Positions 10,482-21,829 of a stretch of DNA of 64,000 nt are shown piece by piece (position 1 is the stretch's first letter; each line of letters starts with the position of its first letter). The notes beneath the pieces were generated by a model. That model was given only the letters and a program-made list of their open reading frames with translations, was not told where the DNA came from and searched no databases. Both the position numbers and the translations under genes were made by a program. The stretch spans positions 1 to 64,000 of the forward strand of contig SIJG01000120.1 in the NCBI GenBank assembly GCA_023374025.1, given 5' to 3'. Origin of the DNA: Heterodera schachtii (taxonomy: Eukaryota > Nematoda > Chromadorea > Rhabditida > Heteroderidae).

Positions 10482-12872
10482 ATGTCCAAATCATTGGTTG
10501 AACGAATGAAGTATTTGTTGAGCACGGGTGAGGACGCGGATGTTTATTTTTTGGTGGACGACGGAGAAGAAAAAGAGGCGAGTCTTTAAATTGAAAATTA
10601 AATTGAAAATTAATTATTTAATTAAAATTAAATGAAAATTTTAGTGGAATTAGTCTTTTTGGGTTGTTTTTTAAATTTATTTAATGTCTTAAGCTTGTGT
10701 CAGCACATAAACTGATTTTGAAGCACGCTTCCGACGTTTTTGAGGCAATGTTCCGTTTTGATGCCAATAACGAAAAAGCGGAATTTGGTAAAATATTAAT
10801 GAATAAAAAATTAATTTATGGCATTGTTTCAATTTGCGATTTGATAATTACCCAAATCTAATTGGTTCTTTTTAATTAACCCTCTATTTTGTAGCCTCTG
10901 CTAATTGCCCCGTGGAGGTCCCCGACGTTGAAGCAGCAGCATTCAAAGTGATGCTGAGTTTCATCTATACGGAAGAGTTGAGTGAATTGAACGGAGACAA
11001 TGCAATGGCAGTGCTTTACGCCGGTGAATTTTATTTTAAGTTATTAAATTAAATTTAATAATTATTTTTAATTAGCCAAAAAGTACAATATCCCCGCTCT
11101 GGTCAATCCATCTTTGCAAATTCCAATTTCAAAATTACGCAATGTTTTCTTGGCTTATGCCCAGGCTCGCCTTTTCGATTTGGAGGTGAGGGCAATTTTT
11201 TTCCAGAAAAGCCAGTCAAACGACCCGATACATGCTTTTTCATTATTTTTTTAGGACTTTGCCATTTGTTATTTGTCTTACATTGACAAAAATGCGGACA
11301 CTTTGATCAAAACAGATGAATTTTTGCAAATTGATCAAAAAATGTTAAGCGAAATTTTCGAACGTGACCAATTGCAAATCAGTGGAGAAATTTCAATTTG
11401 AATGCTGTAATTTTACTATAAATAAGAAACAATTTCTAATGAATTAGTTTAGTTATTTCTCATTTTAATAAAGGCACTCCGCTGGGCTGACGGCAAATGC
11501 CGTGAAAATTGCATTGAAAGTTCGGCAGAAAATCGTCGTGCCGTTCTCGGCCCGGCACTGTTCAAAATTTGCTTCCCTCTATTAACAAAAAAGGAATTTT
11601 TGAAAATCGGTAAAAATATTATTTTTGAATAATTTTCATCTTTTTCTCAAAATTTTTCAGTTCCTTTAAAGGTTTTAACAGCCGAAGAAAAGTTCGGCAT
11701 TTATCAGTTCCAAAGTCAACCCCATTTTCACCCACTGAAATTTCCGAGCCATGAACGAATTTGGACATTTGGGACAATTTCGATGGACATTGCAAAAGTG
11801 TCGCAATTTGCAAGAGAACCAATGGAGAGTTACAGATTCAGTGATGATACCGTATACATAAAGGGACTTTCTTGGAAAATATTGGCACAAATAAATCAGA
11901 GGACGGAAGGCACTGATGAGAAATGTTTGGCCATTCAACTTTATTGCCTTGGCCCGAGGGAAGGTGAACAACATAAAATGATATTCTTAATTAATTATAA
12001 TTGATATTCAGATAAAAATTTGAGCCTCAAATGTTCGGCAACTTTTCGAATTGTCTCAAAAATGAACGATGTGGAGAATTCCATTGGGAAATTCAATGAC
12101 CTAGTTTTTTATAATAAACTGCAGGGTTATGGCTTTAATTTTGAATTTGCGGTGAGTGTAAATTGAATAATTTTCCCTTAATTGATCAATTTGGGTTAAT
12201 TAAGGAATTGATGGAACCGAGCAATGGATTTTATGACCGAAATGGGGACAAAATAACAGTGGCAATCGATTTTGCTTTGGGCAAAGCAAAAGCGGATAAA
12301 TTCATTTCTAATTCAAGCAAATCCCATGGGACACTTTCGATGGATATTGAAAAAGTGTCGGAATATGCACGAGAAGTGGTTTTGAGTGAACGTAAAAGCG
12401 AATCTGTCACATACATAAAAGGGTTTCCATGGAAAATATTTGCACAAATAAATCCGAAGAATGAAAGCACTGACAATGAGAAATATTTGGGCATTTTTCT
12501 TTCGTGTGAGGCCCCAAAAAACGGTACAATTAAATGTAAATCAAAAAACAATTAAATAATTTGTATTGAGCAGAAAAGTGGAGTTGCAAATGTTCGGGAA
12601 CCTTTCGAATTGTGTCGCAAAAGTGCGGTGTGGCGGATTTAAAGGAAGATTTCGGCGAAGAAATAACTTTAAAAGGCGAATTGGTTGCCAGAGGAATCGC
12701 TGATTTCATTTCATTTGCTGTGAGTGACAATTAAACTTTCCCTTAATTGACCCAATTATGAACAATTAAGGAATTGATTGATCCGGAAAAAGGCTTTTAC
12801 GACCAAAGCGAGGACAAAGTGACATTGGCCATCGATTTCACAGTGAAAGAAGCAAAAACGGAGGACAAATGA
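10482..12872 (+). CDS. BTB-BACK protein with two C-terminal MATH domains
   Basis: Eleven exons: 10482-10577, 10694-10787, 10895-11023, 11076-11185, 11255-11406, 11474-11609, 11661-11963, 12012-12151, 12205-12523, 12574-12719, 12771-12872; about 575 codons. Residues 1-105 are a BTB/POZ fold (DADVYFLVDD, AHKLILKHASDVFEAMFRFD, VMLSFIYTEELSEL). A BACK-like region follows (AKKYNIPALVN, IDKNADTL, ALRWADGKC). Two MATH repeats come next, each with the pattern SYRFSDDTVYIKGLSWKILA / SVTYIKGFPWKIFAQINPK and a Cys/Leu strand (LGIFLSCEAP). BTB/MATH proteins of other animals bind cullin-3 and recruit substrates for ubiquitylation; that role is inferred here. Intron 1 has a GC donor (GAG|GCGAGT). Exon 5 is one base short near 11396 (TTTGAATG where the paralogue has TTGGAAAG), giving a TGA; all other phases fit, so this is either a fresh frameshift or an assembly error. 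Confidence 0.85.
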
Positions 12873-12920
12873 AAATCAATTTGCAATTTTTGATTGAAAT
12901 CACCCACAATGTCTTATCAT

Positions 12921-13425
12921 TAGGGCTGCGACTTTTAGTGACGAAAAATCTCAAAATAGTGGCAAAAAAGTGCAAAATAGTGGAGAATAGTGACATAATT
13001 TTCAGCCAAAATTGAGCAAAAAACTTTTATTCACTGATTGCAGTTGCAAATGAGGTACATTTCCTTTCTAATAATTTCTTGGCAAATATTGACATTTTTA
13101 AACCAAAAATTTTGTAAAAAAAAATTTGGGGATGATTTTTGAAAAAGTTTTTCAAATAAATTTTTAGGTCGATTCTTATGAGTGTATTTTTTGGTTTTAT
13201 GACATTTTTATTAAGGAATTTTCCAAAAATGTCGAAAAAGTGAAAAATAGTGACAAAACGCCTAAATAGTGAATTTTGACTATTTTAGTTACGAAGCGCC
13301 AAAATTGTGATTTCTAGTGACCGATAGTGAGATCCGAATCGAAAATTTTAAACCCAGAAATGCGTTTTTTGAGCTCCTTTTTTCTATTTAGCAAAAAAAA
13401 TTAATCACTAAAAATCGCAGCCCTA
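12921..13425. mobile_element. Foldback/MITE element, TSD CTTAYCAT
   Basis: TAGGGCTGCGA at 12921 returns inverted as TCGCAGCCCTA ending at 13425. It is flanked by CTTATCAT and CTTACCAT (7/8). The interior repeats AAATAGTG and TAGTGAC motifs. It inserted only 48 bp after the BTB gene stop codon. No gene inside. Confidence 0.7.
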
Positions 13426-14510
13426 CTTACCATCTATATTGTTAAGTTTAAAATTGTTCTTAATTTTCTTAAAAAGTATTTTGCTCAGAGCCGCTTTCAT
13501 CAAAACATTCGTTGACTGACTCACTACCACCTTTTCATATGTGCCACGAGCCTCTAAAAATTTATTTTTCTAAATTGGTTAGCTTTATTAATTTTTAGGA
13601 GATTTTTTTTCTTTAATTCTAAATTCATTTTTCATGTTTCCAAAATCCCGCGCCAGATCCCGCAAATTTTAAATGCTGGATTAATCACGCGGGATATCGT
13701 TCAATACTTATACATAAACAATGGAACATAATGATTTTTGAACGAGCTCTATGCTTTTCGCCTCAGAAATTTACGTTGTTTTTTAATAAATCAAATAATT
13801 GGAAAGGAAAACTTGAAGCACAGTAAAAAAGAGAAAAGTTAAAAAAAAGAAAATTATAAAAAATTTCTAAACAAAAAATGAAAAAGAAAACAGTGCAAAA
13901 AAATGATGATACATTAAGAATGGTTCAATCAGCAGAAAATAGCAAATTGATTATCATTTGTCCTCCGTTTTTTTTGCTTTTTTTCACAGTGACATCAATG
14001 GCCAATGTCATAAAGCATTTTCTATTGTAGTTTTAGGCATGCAAACAAAAAAAATTTTTTAGATCCAGAAAAGTGTCCATATTTTTTGAAAATGCCCTAG
14101 AAAATTCAATAATGAAAAACTACCGAATGGTGATTGGTTGATAATGGATTGGTAATTTTATCTAATCAAAAAGAACTCAAAAAATTTGCAACATTATTAT
14201 TCTTACTTTAATTTACCTAAAATGGCGAAAAATGGAACAAATATTGTTACTTCACATTCTGTTACCGATCTGCTGATGGGGATAAGATGGGCACAAATAA
14301 TTACGGCCAAATGATGACCAAAAAAAGATAAAAACCCAATTTATACTGCCATGTTTTTCTGAAAATCGAGAAAAAACCCAGCAAAAATGGACAAATTATA
14401 AAATCGTTATCAAAAATTCCAAAAAATGGACTCCCGACAATTACGATGGGTCATTGCTGTAAATCTTGTTGTTGTTTGTTTTTTTAATTTTGATAAATTG
14501 ACTTAATGAT
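13426..14510. other. AT-rich stretch without recognisable gene
   Basis: No exon chain, RNA gene or long repeat could be supported. Homopolymer A and T runs dominate. Confidence 0.5.
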
Positions 14511-14515
14511 CTGTA

Positions 14516-14662
14516 AACTCTTCTAATCACTGTTATACCTCTTCTAATCACATTTGTACCTCTTCTAATGACATTTGTACCTCTTCTAATTACATTTGTA
14601 CCCCTTCTAATCACTGTTGTACCTCTTTTAATAACTGTTGTACCTCTTCTAATCACTTTAGC
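14516..14662. repeat. 21-bp minisatellite, about 7 copies
   Basis: Units of the form ACCTCTTCTAATCACATTTGT repeat about seven times with a few substitutions. Because 21 is a multiple of 3, the minus strand shows an open frame of VIRRGTN heptapeptides; this is a repeat artefact and not a gene. Confidence 0.85.
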
Positions 14663-15145
14663 GCCCCGTTCGAGGCCGCAAAGCGGCCTAAAATTCTGAA
14701 AATTTTTTAAAAATTTCAGAAATTTAATATCGGGCGCGAAGCGACCTAAAAAGCACAAAAAAAAATTAGAAACGGGCGCGAAGCTCCCGTTCGAGGCCGC
14801 GAAATGGCTTAAAAATCGCTGATAATTTTTTAAAATTCCGAATTTCTTTTGTACCTCTTCCCCGTGGTTTTTAAACTCTTAACCGTGGTTCTACCTAATC
14901 CACCCGTGGTAAACCGTTGAGACCATCCCTCTCTATAATTCATGATCAGACCTAGGTAGCGAAGCTCAAGAAGCGCGAAGCGCTTTATCCCACTAAATAC
15001 CCGACGGTTCACGCACCCGCTAGTTTAATTTTGATAAATTGACTTAATGATCTGTAAAGGAAGCGGAATTGATTATTCAAAGAAAGATGAAGGCCTTTAA
15101 TACAGCTGTGGTCATTAGAGATATGCGAGAAGTGATTTTTACCGG

Positions 15146-15315
15146 GAACCGATAACCGAGACCGAGAGAAGACCCCGAGAAACGATACGAGAACCGAGAA
15201 ATGACCCCGAGAAACGATACGAGAACCGAGAAATGACCCCGAGAAACGATACGATAACCGAGACTCCAAAAACACAGAGAAATTTCTCGATTCGGGAATC
15301 GGACCCGAGACTATC
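15146..15315. repeat. ACCGAGA-rich minisatellite (about 32 bp period)
   Basis: GAGAACCGAGAAATGACCCC recurs with a period near 32 bp, followed by looser GAGACT/CCGAGA repeats. It is similar in wording to the repeats at 2150-2700, which suggests a shared source. Open frames over it are serine/arginine repeats. Confidence 0.7.
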
Positions 15316-15404
15316 GCACATTCCTAGTGGTCCTCATTAAATTTTGCTAATTATAAGCTCTTGGTTTTTTGTTTTTAAATTTTTCAAATTTGTTAACAAG
15401 TTTC

Positions 15405-16367
15405 GGTAAATATTGATCATAGTCCCCAAACTCAAAATTGCTTAAAAACGGTCAGAATCGATGTAAAACGTATAAAAATGGGATGGAAAAATAAAATTAT
15501 GGGCGCGCTTGCCCTTTTTCAGGATGAAAAGTGCCGAAAATGGAGTGCTAAACTCAGCTAGGATTCAATTGGCCGTGCTATAAAAAGCACTCAAAAGACA
15601 TTTTAAATAATTTTCTAGGGTAATTTGTGGCGCTGATCACGAATATGATCTTTATTTTGCGAAATTCCGAACCCCGAACCCTAACTCGAACTAAATTTAA
15701 AATTTATAAATTAAATGAAAAACAAATTTTTAGGGGTTTTCGAGGTTGCTGAACACGGTTATGAACATTTTCGCAAAAGGGAGCATGCGAAGACGGAGCA
15801 AGTAGTGGGGCGAGACGGAGGGCGGAGGAAAAAGTCTGACGAGCGCCACAGGCGGTTGACTGCGGGGGCCCGAAGGGCCCCCGCCAATCAGTCAACCGCC
15901 TGCGGATCACGCGCGGACTTCTTCCGTAGCCCGTAGTCTTGCCCCACCTACTGGCCGCCGTAGTCGAGTGTGCGGCGGTTTTTTAGCGCAATAAGCTAAA
16001 TTCAGTCTTTTATATTTGACGTTCTTTTAAAAACCCCTAAAATTTGTTTTTCATTTAATTTATAAATTTTAAATTTAGTTCGAATTAGGGTTCGGGGTTC
16101 GGAATTTCGCAAAATAAAGGTCATATTCGTGATCAGCGCCAAAAATTACCCTAGAAGAATTATTTAAAATGTCTTTTAGTGCTTTTTATAGTGCGTTCAT
16201 TTGAGTCACAGCTGGCTGAGTTTGGCACTCAAATTCCGGCACTTTTTCAGCCTGAAAAGGGCAAGCGCGCCCCTAATTCTATTTTTCCAACCCATTTCGA
16301 ACCTTTTTACTCGATTCTGACCGTTTTTAAGCATTTTTGAGTTTGGGGACTATGATCAATATTTTCC
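15405..16367. mobile_element. 963-bp near-palindromic foldback element, TSD CAAGTTTC
   Basis: Long arms (about 15405-15745 and 16030-16367) are inverted copies of each other at high identity, including GATCATAGTCCCCAAACTC at the outside and TTTTTAGGGGTTTTCGAGG-like sequence inside. Exact CAAGTTTC octamers flank it (15397-15404, 16368-16375). The centre holds a second, GC-rich hairpin at 15850-15902: AGGCGGTTGACTG pairs with CAGTCAACCGCCT and inside it CGGGGGCCC pairs with GGGCCCCCG. No transposase. Probably non-autonomous. Confidence 0.85.
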
Positions 16368-16923
16368 CAAGTTTCAGCTAAATGTTTTGACTCGAATATA
16401 TTTTTAGGAAATAATCCGTTTATACGCCAAAAGTTATTTTTTTTAATTTAAATAGTTCACTGTCGGATTGTCCAGTTCCGCTCATTTGCCAATTGCGAAA
16501 CTTTTTTTTGTCAATCATCATTTTGCTCAAATCAAATTTACAACTACAAAAAAAAAAGATTAGAAAAGAGGCAAATTCAATTCAAAAAATGTTTCTGTTC
16601 TTTTCCACTTTGTTAAGTCACCGTTTTGCCGTAATTATTTTATGACCCCCCCCCCCCTCATTAATACATATTAGTGACCTATTAGCGACGACACAATGTT
16701 CATTCATTTCTCCTTCATTTTTAATCTTTCTATTTTTTGTTCCGATCAGGTCGGAAAATTCTTGGTATGTACAATTAATTTTAGAACTAAAGTTGCTAAT
16801 TATCTAGATTATTTAAATTTAAAAGGATTCGGGCCAATGTTTAACATGCTTAGAGCAATAAATTTTAAAATGATGCTTTTTTAATTATTCCCATTGATAA
16901 TTAAGCAAACTTTGTAAATTAAA

Positions 16924-18896
16924 ATGTCTAAGTCGGAGTTAAATTGGATTAAGCCGATGTTGAGCACGGGAGAGTACGCGGATGTGCACTTTTTGGTTGG
17001 GGACGAAGACGAAAAAGAGGCAAGATTTGAAAATAAATGTTAATATTCAATTTAATTTTTTATAAAAATAATTATATAATTTTACATTAATATTTTAAGA
17101 TTATCCCAGCCCATAAATTCATTTTGAAGTTGGCTTCCGACGTATTTGAAGCAATGTTCCGTTTTGACGCACAGAATCAAAATGCGGAAAATGGTAATAA
17201 AAATATAAGTAAATAGCATTATTTTGCGATTTAATTTTGTTTATTTATGCTAATTACCATAATTTAATTTTTCTTTTTCATTAGCCTCCACTAATTGCCC
17301 TTTGATAGAAGTCCCTGACGTTGAAGCAGCAGCGTTCAAAGTGATGTTGAGCTTCATTTACGCGGGTGATTTGAGTGAATTGAACGGAGACAATGCAATG
17401 GCAGTGCTTTACGCTGGTGAATTAATTCCGAGAAATTTAAATTTAATAATATTTTTAATTTTAATTAGCCAAAAAGTACAATATCCCCGCCCTGGTTGCC
17501 CCATCTTTACAAATTCCTGTTTCCAAATTGCGCAATGTTTTATTAGCTTATGCTCAGGCCCGTCTTTTCGACATGGAGGTGAGCATAATTATTATTAACG
17601 TGTAAAATTAATTTTCGTCTCAGCCAAATTTTTGGGTGGCACTTAAGTAGCTAACAAAAAACTTAGAAATTGAAAACAACAAAAACTCAAAAAAAAATTT
17701 TGATTTAGAAAGAAAATCGCACAAGAATTTTCTGCTCTAATCTAACATTTACAAAATAAATAATTTCAAAAAATTTACAAAAATAAAACAGAGGATCGAG
17801 ATTTAAACATTCTTTTACCATAATTGCAATTATAATTTTATACTTTATAAGTTTTCTCCGAATTATCCATTTATATACACTTAGTGGCATTCGATAGCCC
17901 TAAAGGATCTGAGAGAAAATTATTTTTTGATTTACTTATTGGAAAATATCTCAGTTTAGTTCGGTTTCCTATCTTGTATCTTGTTTTCCTCCTGTTTTTA
18001 ATACAGAATGACAAATAAGTAATGTCCCACTTTTAAATTTTCTATGTATGGAAAAGTAAAAAACCTTTTAATCATATTAAAGCCTATTCAATTATATTTA
18101 AGGAAAAGGGAATGGAAAACAAAAATTTCATTCTACCTAAGTTTAATGGTAACATCAAAAATTGTGCCCATTTCACATTTTATTTTAATTCGCAATTTTC
18201 CTGGTCAACTATTTTATATAAGTTGGCTCTGACGGATTTGGCCTTGCCCCGGGGTAAAAAAGGCCTGGAAGTTTAATTAATAATTTATATAGGACTATGC
18301 CAATTGTTGTTTGGCTTACATTGACAAAAATGCCGACACTTTGCTCAAATCGGAGGCATTTTTGCAAATTGAACAAAAATTGTTGTGTCAAATTTTGGCG
18401 CGTGACGAATTGCAAATCCGTGAAGAGATTTCAACTTGGAAAGCAGTAATTTAGTTCAAAAAATTTGATTCTAATTAACTCATTTGATTATTTCCCATTA
18501 ATTTTAATTGTTTTTCGGCACTCCGCTGGGCTGACGCCAAATGTTGTCAAAATGGCATTGAATGTTCAGCAGAGAATCGACGTCAAATGCTTGGCCCGGC
18601 ACTTTTCACAATTCGCTTCCGTTTATTAACAAAAAAGGAAATTTGGGAAACAATTGGTAAAAAATGATTAGATTTCTTTTTTCATACTCTAATATAATAA
18701 ATATTTATTTTTATCCTTATTTTTCCATTTCTTCTCATCTCAATTTTTACAGTTCCGTCCGGCGTTTTAACAGCGGACGAAGTGATTGGAGTGGAACAAT
18801 ACCATAACCATGCGAATGGGATTAACGAAGACATACCATACACACTAACATTTCCAACCCATAGGCGATTTTGGGCTTTTGGGACAATTACGATGG
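16924..18896 (+). pseudogene. BTB-BACK-MATH paralogue, truncated by an LTR
   Basis: Exons 16924-17019, 17100-17193, 17285-17416, 17469-17578, 18293-18445, 18518-18656 and 18753-18896 match the gene at 10482 one for one: MSKSELNWIKPMLSTGEYAD, then HKFILKLASDVFEAMFRFD, VMLSFIYAGDLSEL, IDKNADTLLKSEAFL and ALRWADAKC. Intron 1 again has a GC donor (GAG|GCAAGA). Three faults mark decay: intron 4 is swollen to 714 nt, the acceptor before exon 6 reads TTTTTCG instead of an AG, and exon 7 stops resembling the MATH domain at 18896, where LTR sequence begins. The frame runs on into the LTR for about 113 codons, adding 16-residue repeats (VSETFRFSDQISVFRG), so a chimeric product is conceivable if it is expressed. 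Confidence 0.85.
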
Positions 18897-19404
18897 TGTC
18901 CGAAACAATCCGATTTTCGGACCAAATTTCCGTTTTTCGGGGAGTGTCCGAAACATTCCGATTTTCGGACCAAATTTCCGTTTTTCGGGGAGTGTCCGAA
19001 ACATTCCGATTTTCGGACCAAAGTGCCATTTTCGGGAATGTCCTCAACATTCCGATTTTCTTTTCGGGCCAATTTTCCCATTTTCAAACCAGGGGCACCG
19101 AGCGAGCCATGGAAACAGGACGACACCGAATGGATTTGGACGAGGCCAATCTCATTTGGCGAGAGGAAACGAGCGACGAATTGGGCCCAAGGCGGTCAAC
19201 GAGAGCGGCACAATTGGACGGGATGGCACAATGAACAAGCGAAGACAAGAACGAAGAACGATGGCGCAAGTGGAGATAAAGGAGACAACGACGAAATTGC
19301 TGAACGGCGGACAAATTTGACAATTTTTCAAAATGTTTAATATCTTTAATTTTTACTTATTTATTTATTTTGTCATAATCACTTTATTGTTTTTTCATTA
19401 ATTT
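18897..19404 (+). mobile_element. Partial LTR, plus orientation
   Basis: The segment starts TGTCCGAAACAATCC directly against the broken BTB exon and matches, base by base over most of its length, the first 500 bp of the minus-strand LTR ending at 23871. Its 5' part contains a 48-bp minisatellite (about three units). It stops at about 19404, where the inverted copy begins. All three frames are open over long distances; I regard these as fortuitous. Confidence 0.8.
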
Positions 19405-19803
19405 CGTCGTTGTCTCCTTTATCTCCACTTGCGCCATCGTTCTTCGTTCTTGTCTTCGCTTGTTCATTGTGCCATCCCGTCCAATTGTGCCGCTCTCGTT
19501 GACCGCCTTGGGCCCAATTCGTCGCTCGTTTCCTCTCGCCAAATGAGATTGGCCTCGTCCAAATCCATTCGGTGTCGTCCTGTTTCCATGGCTCGCTCGG
19601 TGCCCCTGGTTTTGAAAATGGGAAAATTGGCCCGAAAAGAAAATCGGAATGTTGAGGACATTCCCGAAAATGGAACTTTGGTCCGAAAATCGGAATGTTT
19701 CGGACACTCCCCGAAAAACGGAAATTTGGTCCGAAAATCGGAATGTTTCGGACACTCCCCGAAAAACGGAAATTTGGTCCGAAAATCGGATTGTTTCGGA
19801 CAC
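19405..19803 (-). mobile_element. Truncated 3' LTR of the Bel/Pao element
   Basis: On the minus strand the LTR starts TGTCCGAAACA at 19803, directly after a purine-rich GGGGGAG (19804-19810), which fits a polypurine tract. About 400 bp remain, then it meets the plus-oriented copy head to head, creating a hairpin with arms of about 400 bp and a loop under 100 bp. Confidence 0.8.
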
Positions 19804-19810
19804 TCCCCCA

Positions 19811-20172
19811 AAAACTTGCAGTTGGTTTTTCGGGGGGGGGGGGGCTGGATATGAACTACGTCAGTTTTGTTAAGCATATAAATAAGATGCCCAATTTGAT
19901 GAGACAAATTTTGGATCCAAAATTCATGTTGGAAATACCTAGTCTAAATTTCTCTTTTCTTCTATACTTTCCGCGATGAGGCACGGTATTATTTGTAATG
20001 ACACTAAGGTACTCAGTTTAACTAGGTCGGTACATAATTCTTCTAGTTTTCTATTTTGGACTATTTTCTCTATCAATTTATTTTCCCCGTCAGATAAGAC
20101 TGACAATTTTTATATCCAATTTTCCTATTCATTAGAGACAGGACCTGCCTTGATTCGAGGATGATACCTCTC
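19811..20172 (-). other. Remnant between gag and 3' LTR
   Basis: The minus strand shows broken frames with no protease, reverse transcriptase, RNase H or integrase motif. A 13-G run (plus strand, near 19832) lies close to the polypurine tract. The whole pol region of the element is missing here. Confidence 0.6.
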
Positions 20173-21788
20173 CTATATTTCTCTCGTAATCTCTTTTTCG
20201 ACCTTTTCAGACTCTGAGAAGTCTTCTTCAATCTGTTGGTTTTTCGGGTTTTCAACAGAATCTCTTTCTGATCTAGGTAAATGACAGATGGGTGGATCAA
20301 TTCTTCTACACAATGAGATGTGATGTCCAGTTCGTTGGCAAATTTTACACCAGTAATGTTTAAAACTGCATTGACTCGCCCAATGCCCTCCCTTAAGGCA
20401 GATCATACACAATTCCAATTTTAAAACCTTATTCCGCCTTGAGAAAGCATCGGAATATTTCCAACATCTCTTCGCTTTATGATTTCCTTGACATAGTTGA
20501 CAATGCTTAGGTTCATGTTCAGTCCATTTTTCCTTTACCGGGAATTAAGATCGTCCTTCATCGACAAATCATCAGTCAATGGATTGATGCTCGAGGGCAT
20601 CCGATTCTGAAATTTTCTTGTTTGTTCCTCTCGCCTATGATGAGGTGATTGATCTGACTTATTTTGTGAAGACTTATTTCGTTCTTGATTATTCTCTTGC
20701 TTAGTTAATGCCGTGAAAGACATTGTCTGTTCGTGGTGTTCCCTTTTTGGTTTAAGTACATTTTTTCTCAATTCCTGCCTATGCTTTATTTGGTCCAATG
20801 CACGTGAGAATGCATTCCGAAACTTTGAGGTATCCCAATCATCATTATCTTCGGCATCCTTGATAACACAGTACTTGTCTAACACCTCGGGAGACATTTT
20901 GCCCTCCAGGTTACTGTAATACATACCGTCCTCGACATTTTGATTCATTGAAATCAATTGTCGAAAAATCTTTTCAGACTTCAAGTACAAGGACTCGTCG
21001 TCTTCAAATGACTCACTAATCTGAAGTGACATAAGTTCCCGGTTTAACGTTCGAATTAGTCTCTTGGTTTCCCCATAGGTCTTTAGAAGCAAATCAATTG
21101 CATCATCATACCCACTTTCACTAATGGGAATCCCCTGAATGATTGCACTGGCCTTGCCTTCAATGCATGAGTCCAAATAAGTAAATTTTTCAATTTTTGG
21201 GACTTGAGAGTCCTCGTGAATTATGGTGCGGAAGTAATCCCAAAATGGTATCCACTGAGATGGACTACCATCAAATCTCTTAAGTTCTGTTTTTGGCAAA
21301 TTCTTCCTCATTGGTACACTCCCTGAGAGGGGTACAATTCCTGAGGTCGTATCACCATCAGTGGTATGTGTTATGTCTAACCTTTCTTCTAATGCTTCAA
21401 TTTTGCCTCTCAAATTTGGAATAAGAACGTCAGCAGCCCTTTGTTTGTCAATTATGTTTAACTCCTGAAGTAATTCCTGCATTTCCGTTTCCTTACGGGC
21501 TGCATTATCTCGACTCAACTTACCAATATAGTCATTGGCCAAACCCAAATTTTCGTCGATTTTTTGAATAACCTTTTCTAAATCATTCAGAAGGTTTCTG
21601 AATTTGTACAGCCTCCGTTGGCATTGATTTGGTAGGGCATTTACTCCCAGGTCAGGTGGCATTTCAGTGCCCAACAATGCTTCCAATTTGCCGGCACATC
21701 CCTTAACTATTGCCTGGATGGGGGCTGTCATTGCTCTTATCAATGACCAAAATAGAATTCCGGAGATAAGACTCCAATCACAAATCAA
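20173..21788 (-). pseudogene. Bel/Pao-type gag (DUF1759-like) with zinc knuckles, broken
   Basis: The long frame (417 aa, 21788-20535) has a coiled-coil N-terminal part and a Bel/Pao gag core around KRFDGSPSQWIPFWDYFRT, GKASAIIQGIPISESGYDDA and LLKTYGETKRLI, the arrangement known as DUF1759. In another frame, from about 20530 to 20173, follow three CX2C-type knuckles (CQLCQGNHKAKRC, CMICLKGGHWASQC, CKICQRTGHHISLC). A single-base frame change near 20530 and a stop at 20173 separate gag from any pol. In an intact element gag packages the RNA in cytoplasmic particles. The copy cannot be autonomous. Confidence 0.85.
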
Positions 21789-21829
21789 AAACAGAACTGT
21801 GAAGTGAGCTGAGACTCAGTGATTTTAAC

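Noticed and set aside
14441..14758. 105-aa minus frame with VIRRGTN repeats
   Set aside because: Product of a 21-bp minisatellite.
18782..19340. Long open frames in all three frames (150, 149 and 153 aa), repeated on the other strand and at 23492-23997
   Set aside because: They lie in LTR sequence present three times in the window; openness in every frame reflects composition and the 48-bp repeat (a multiple of 3), not coding.
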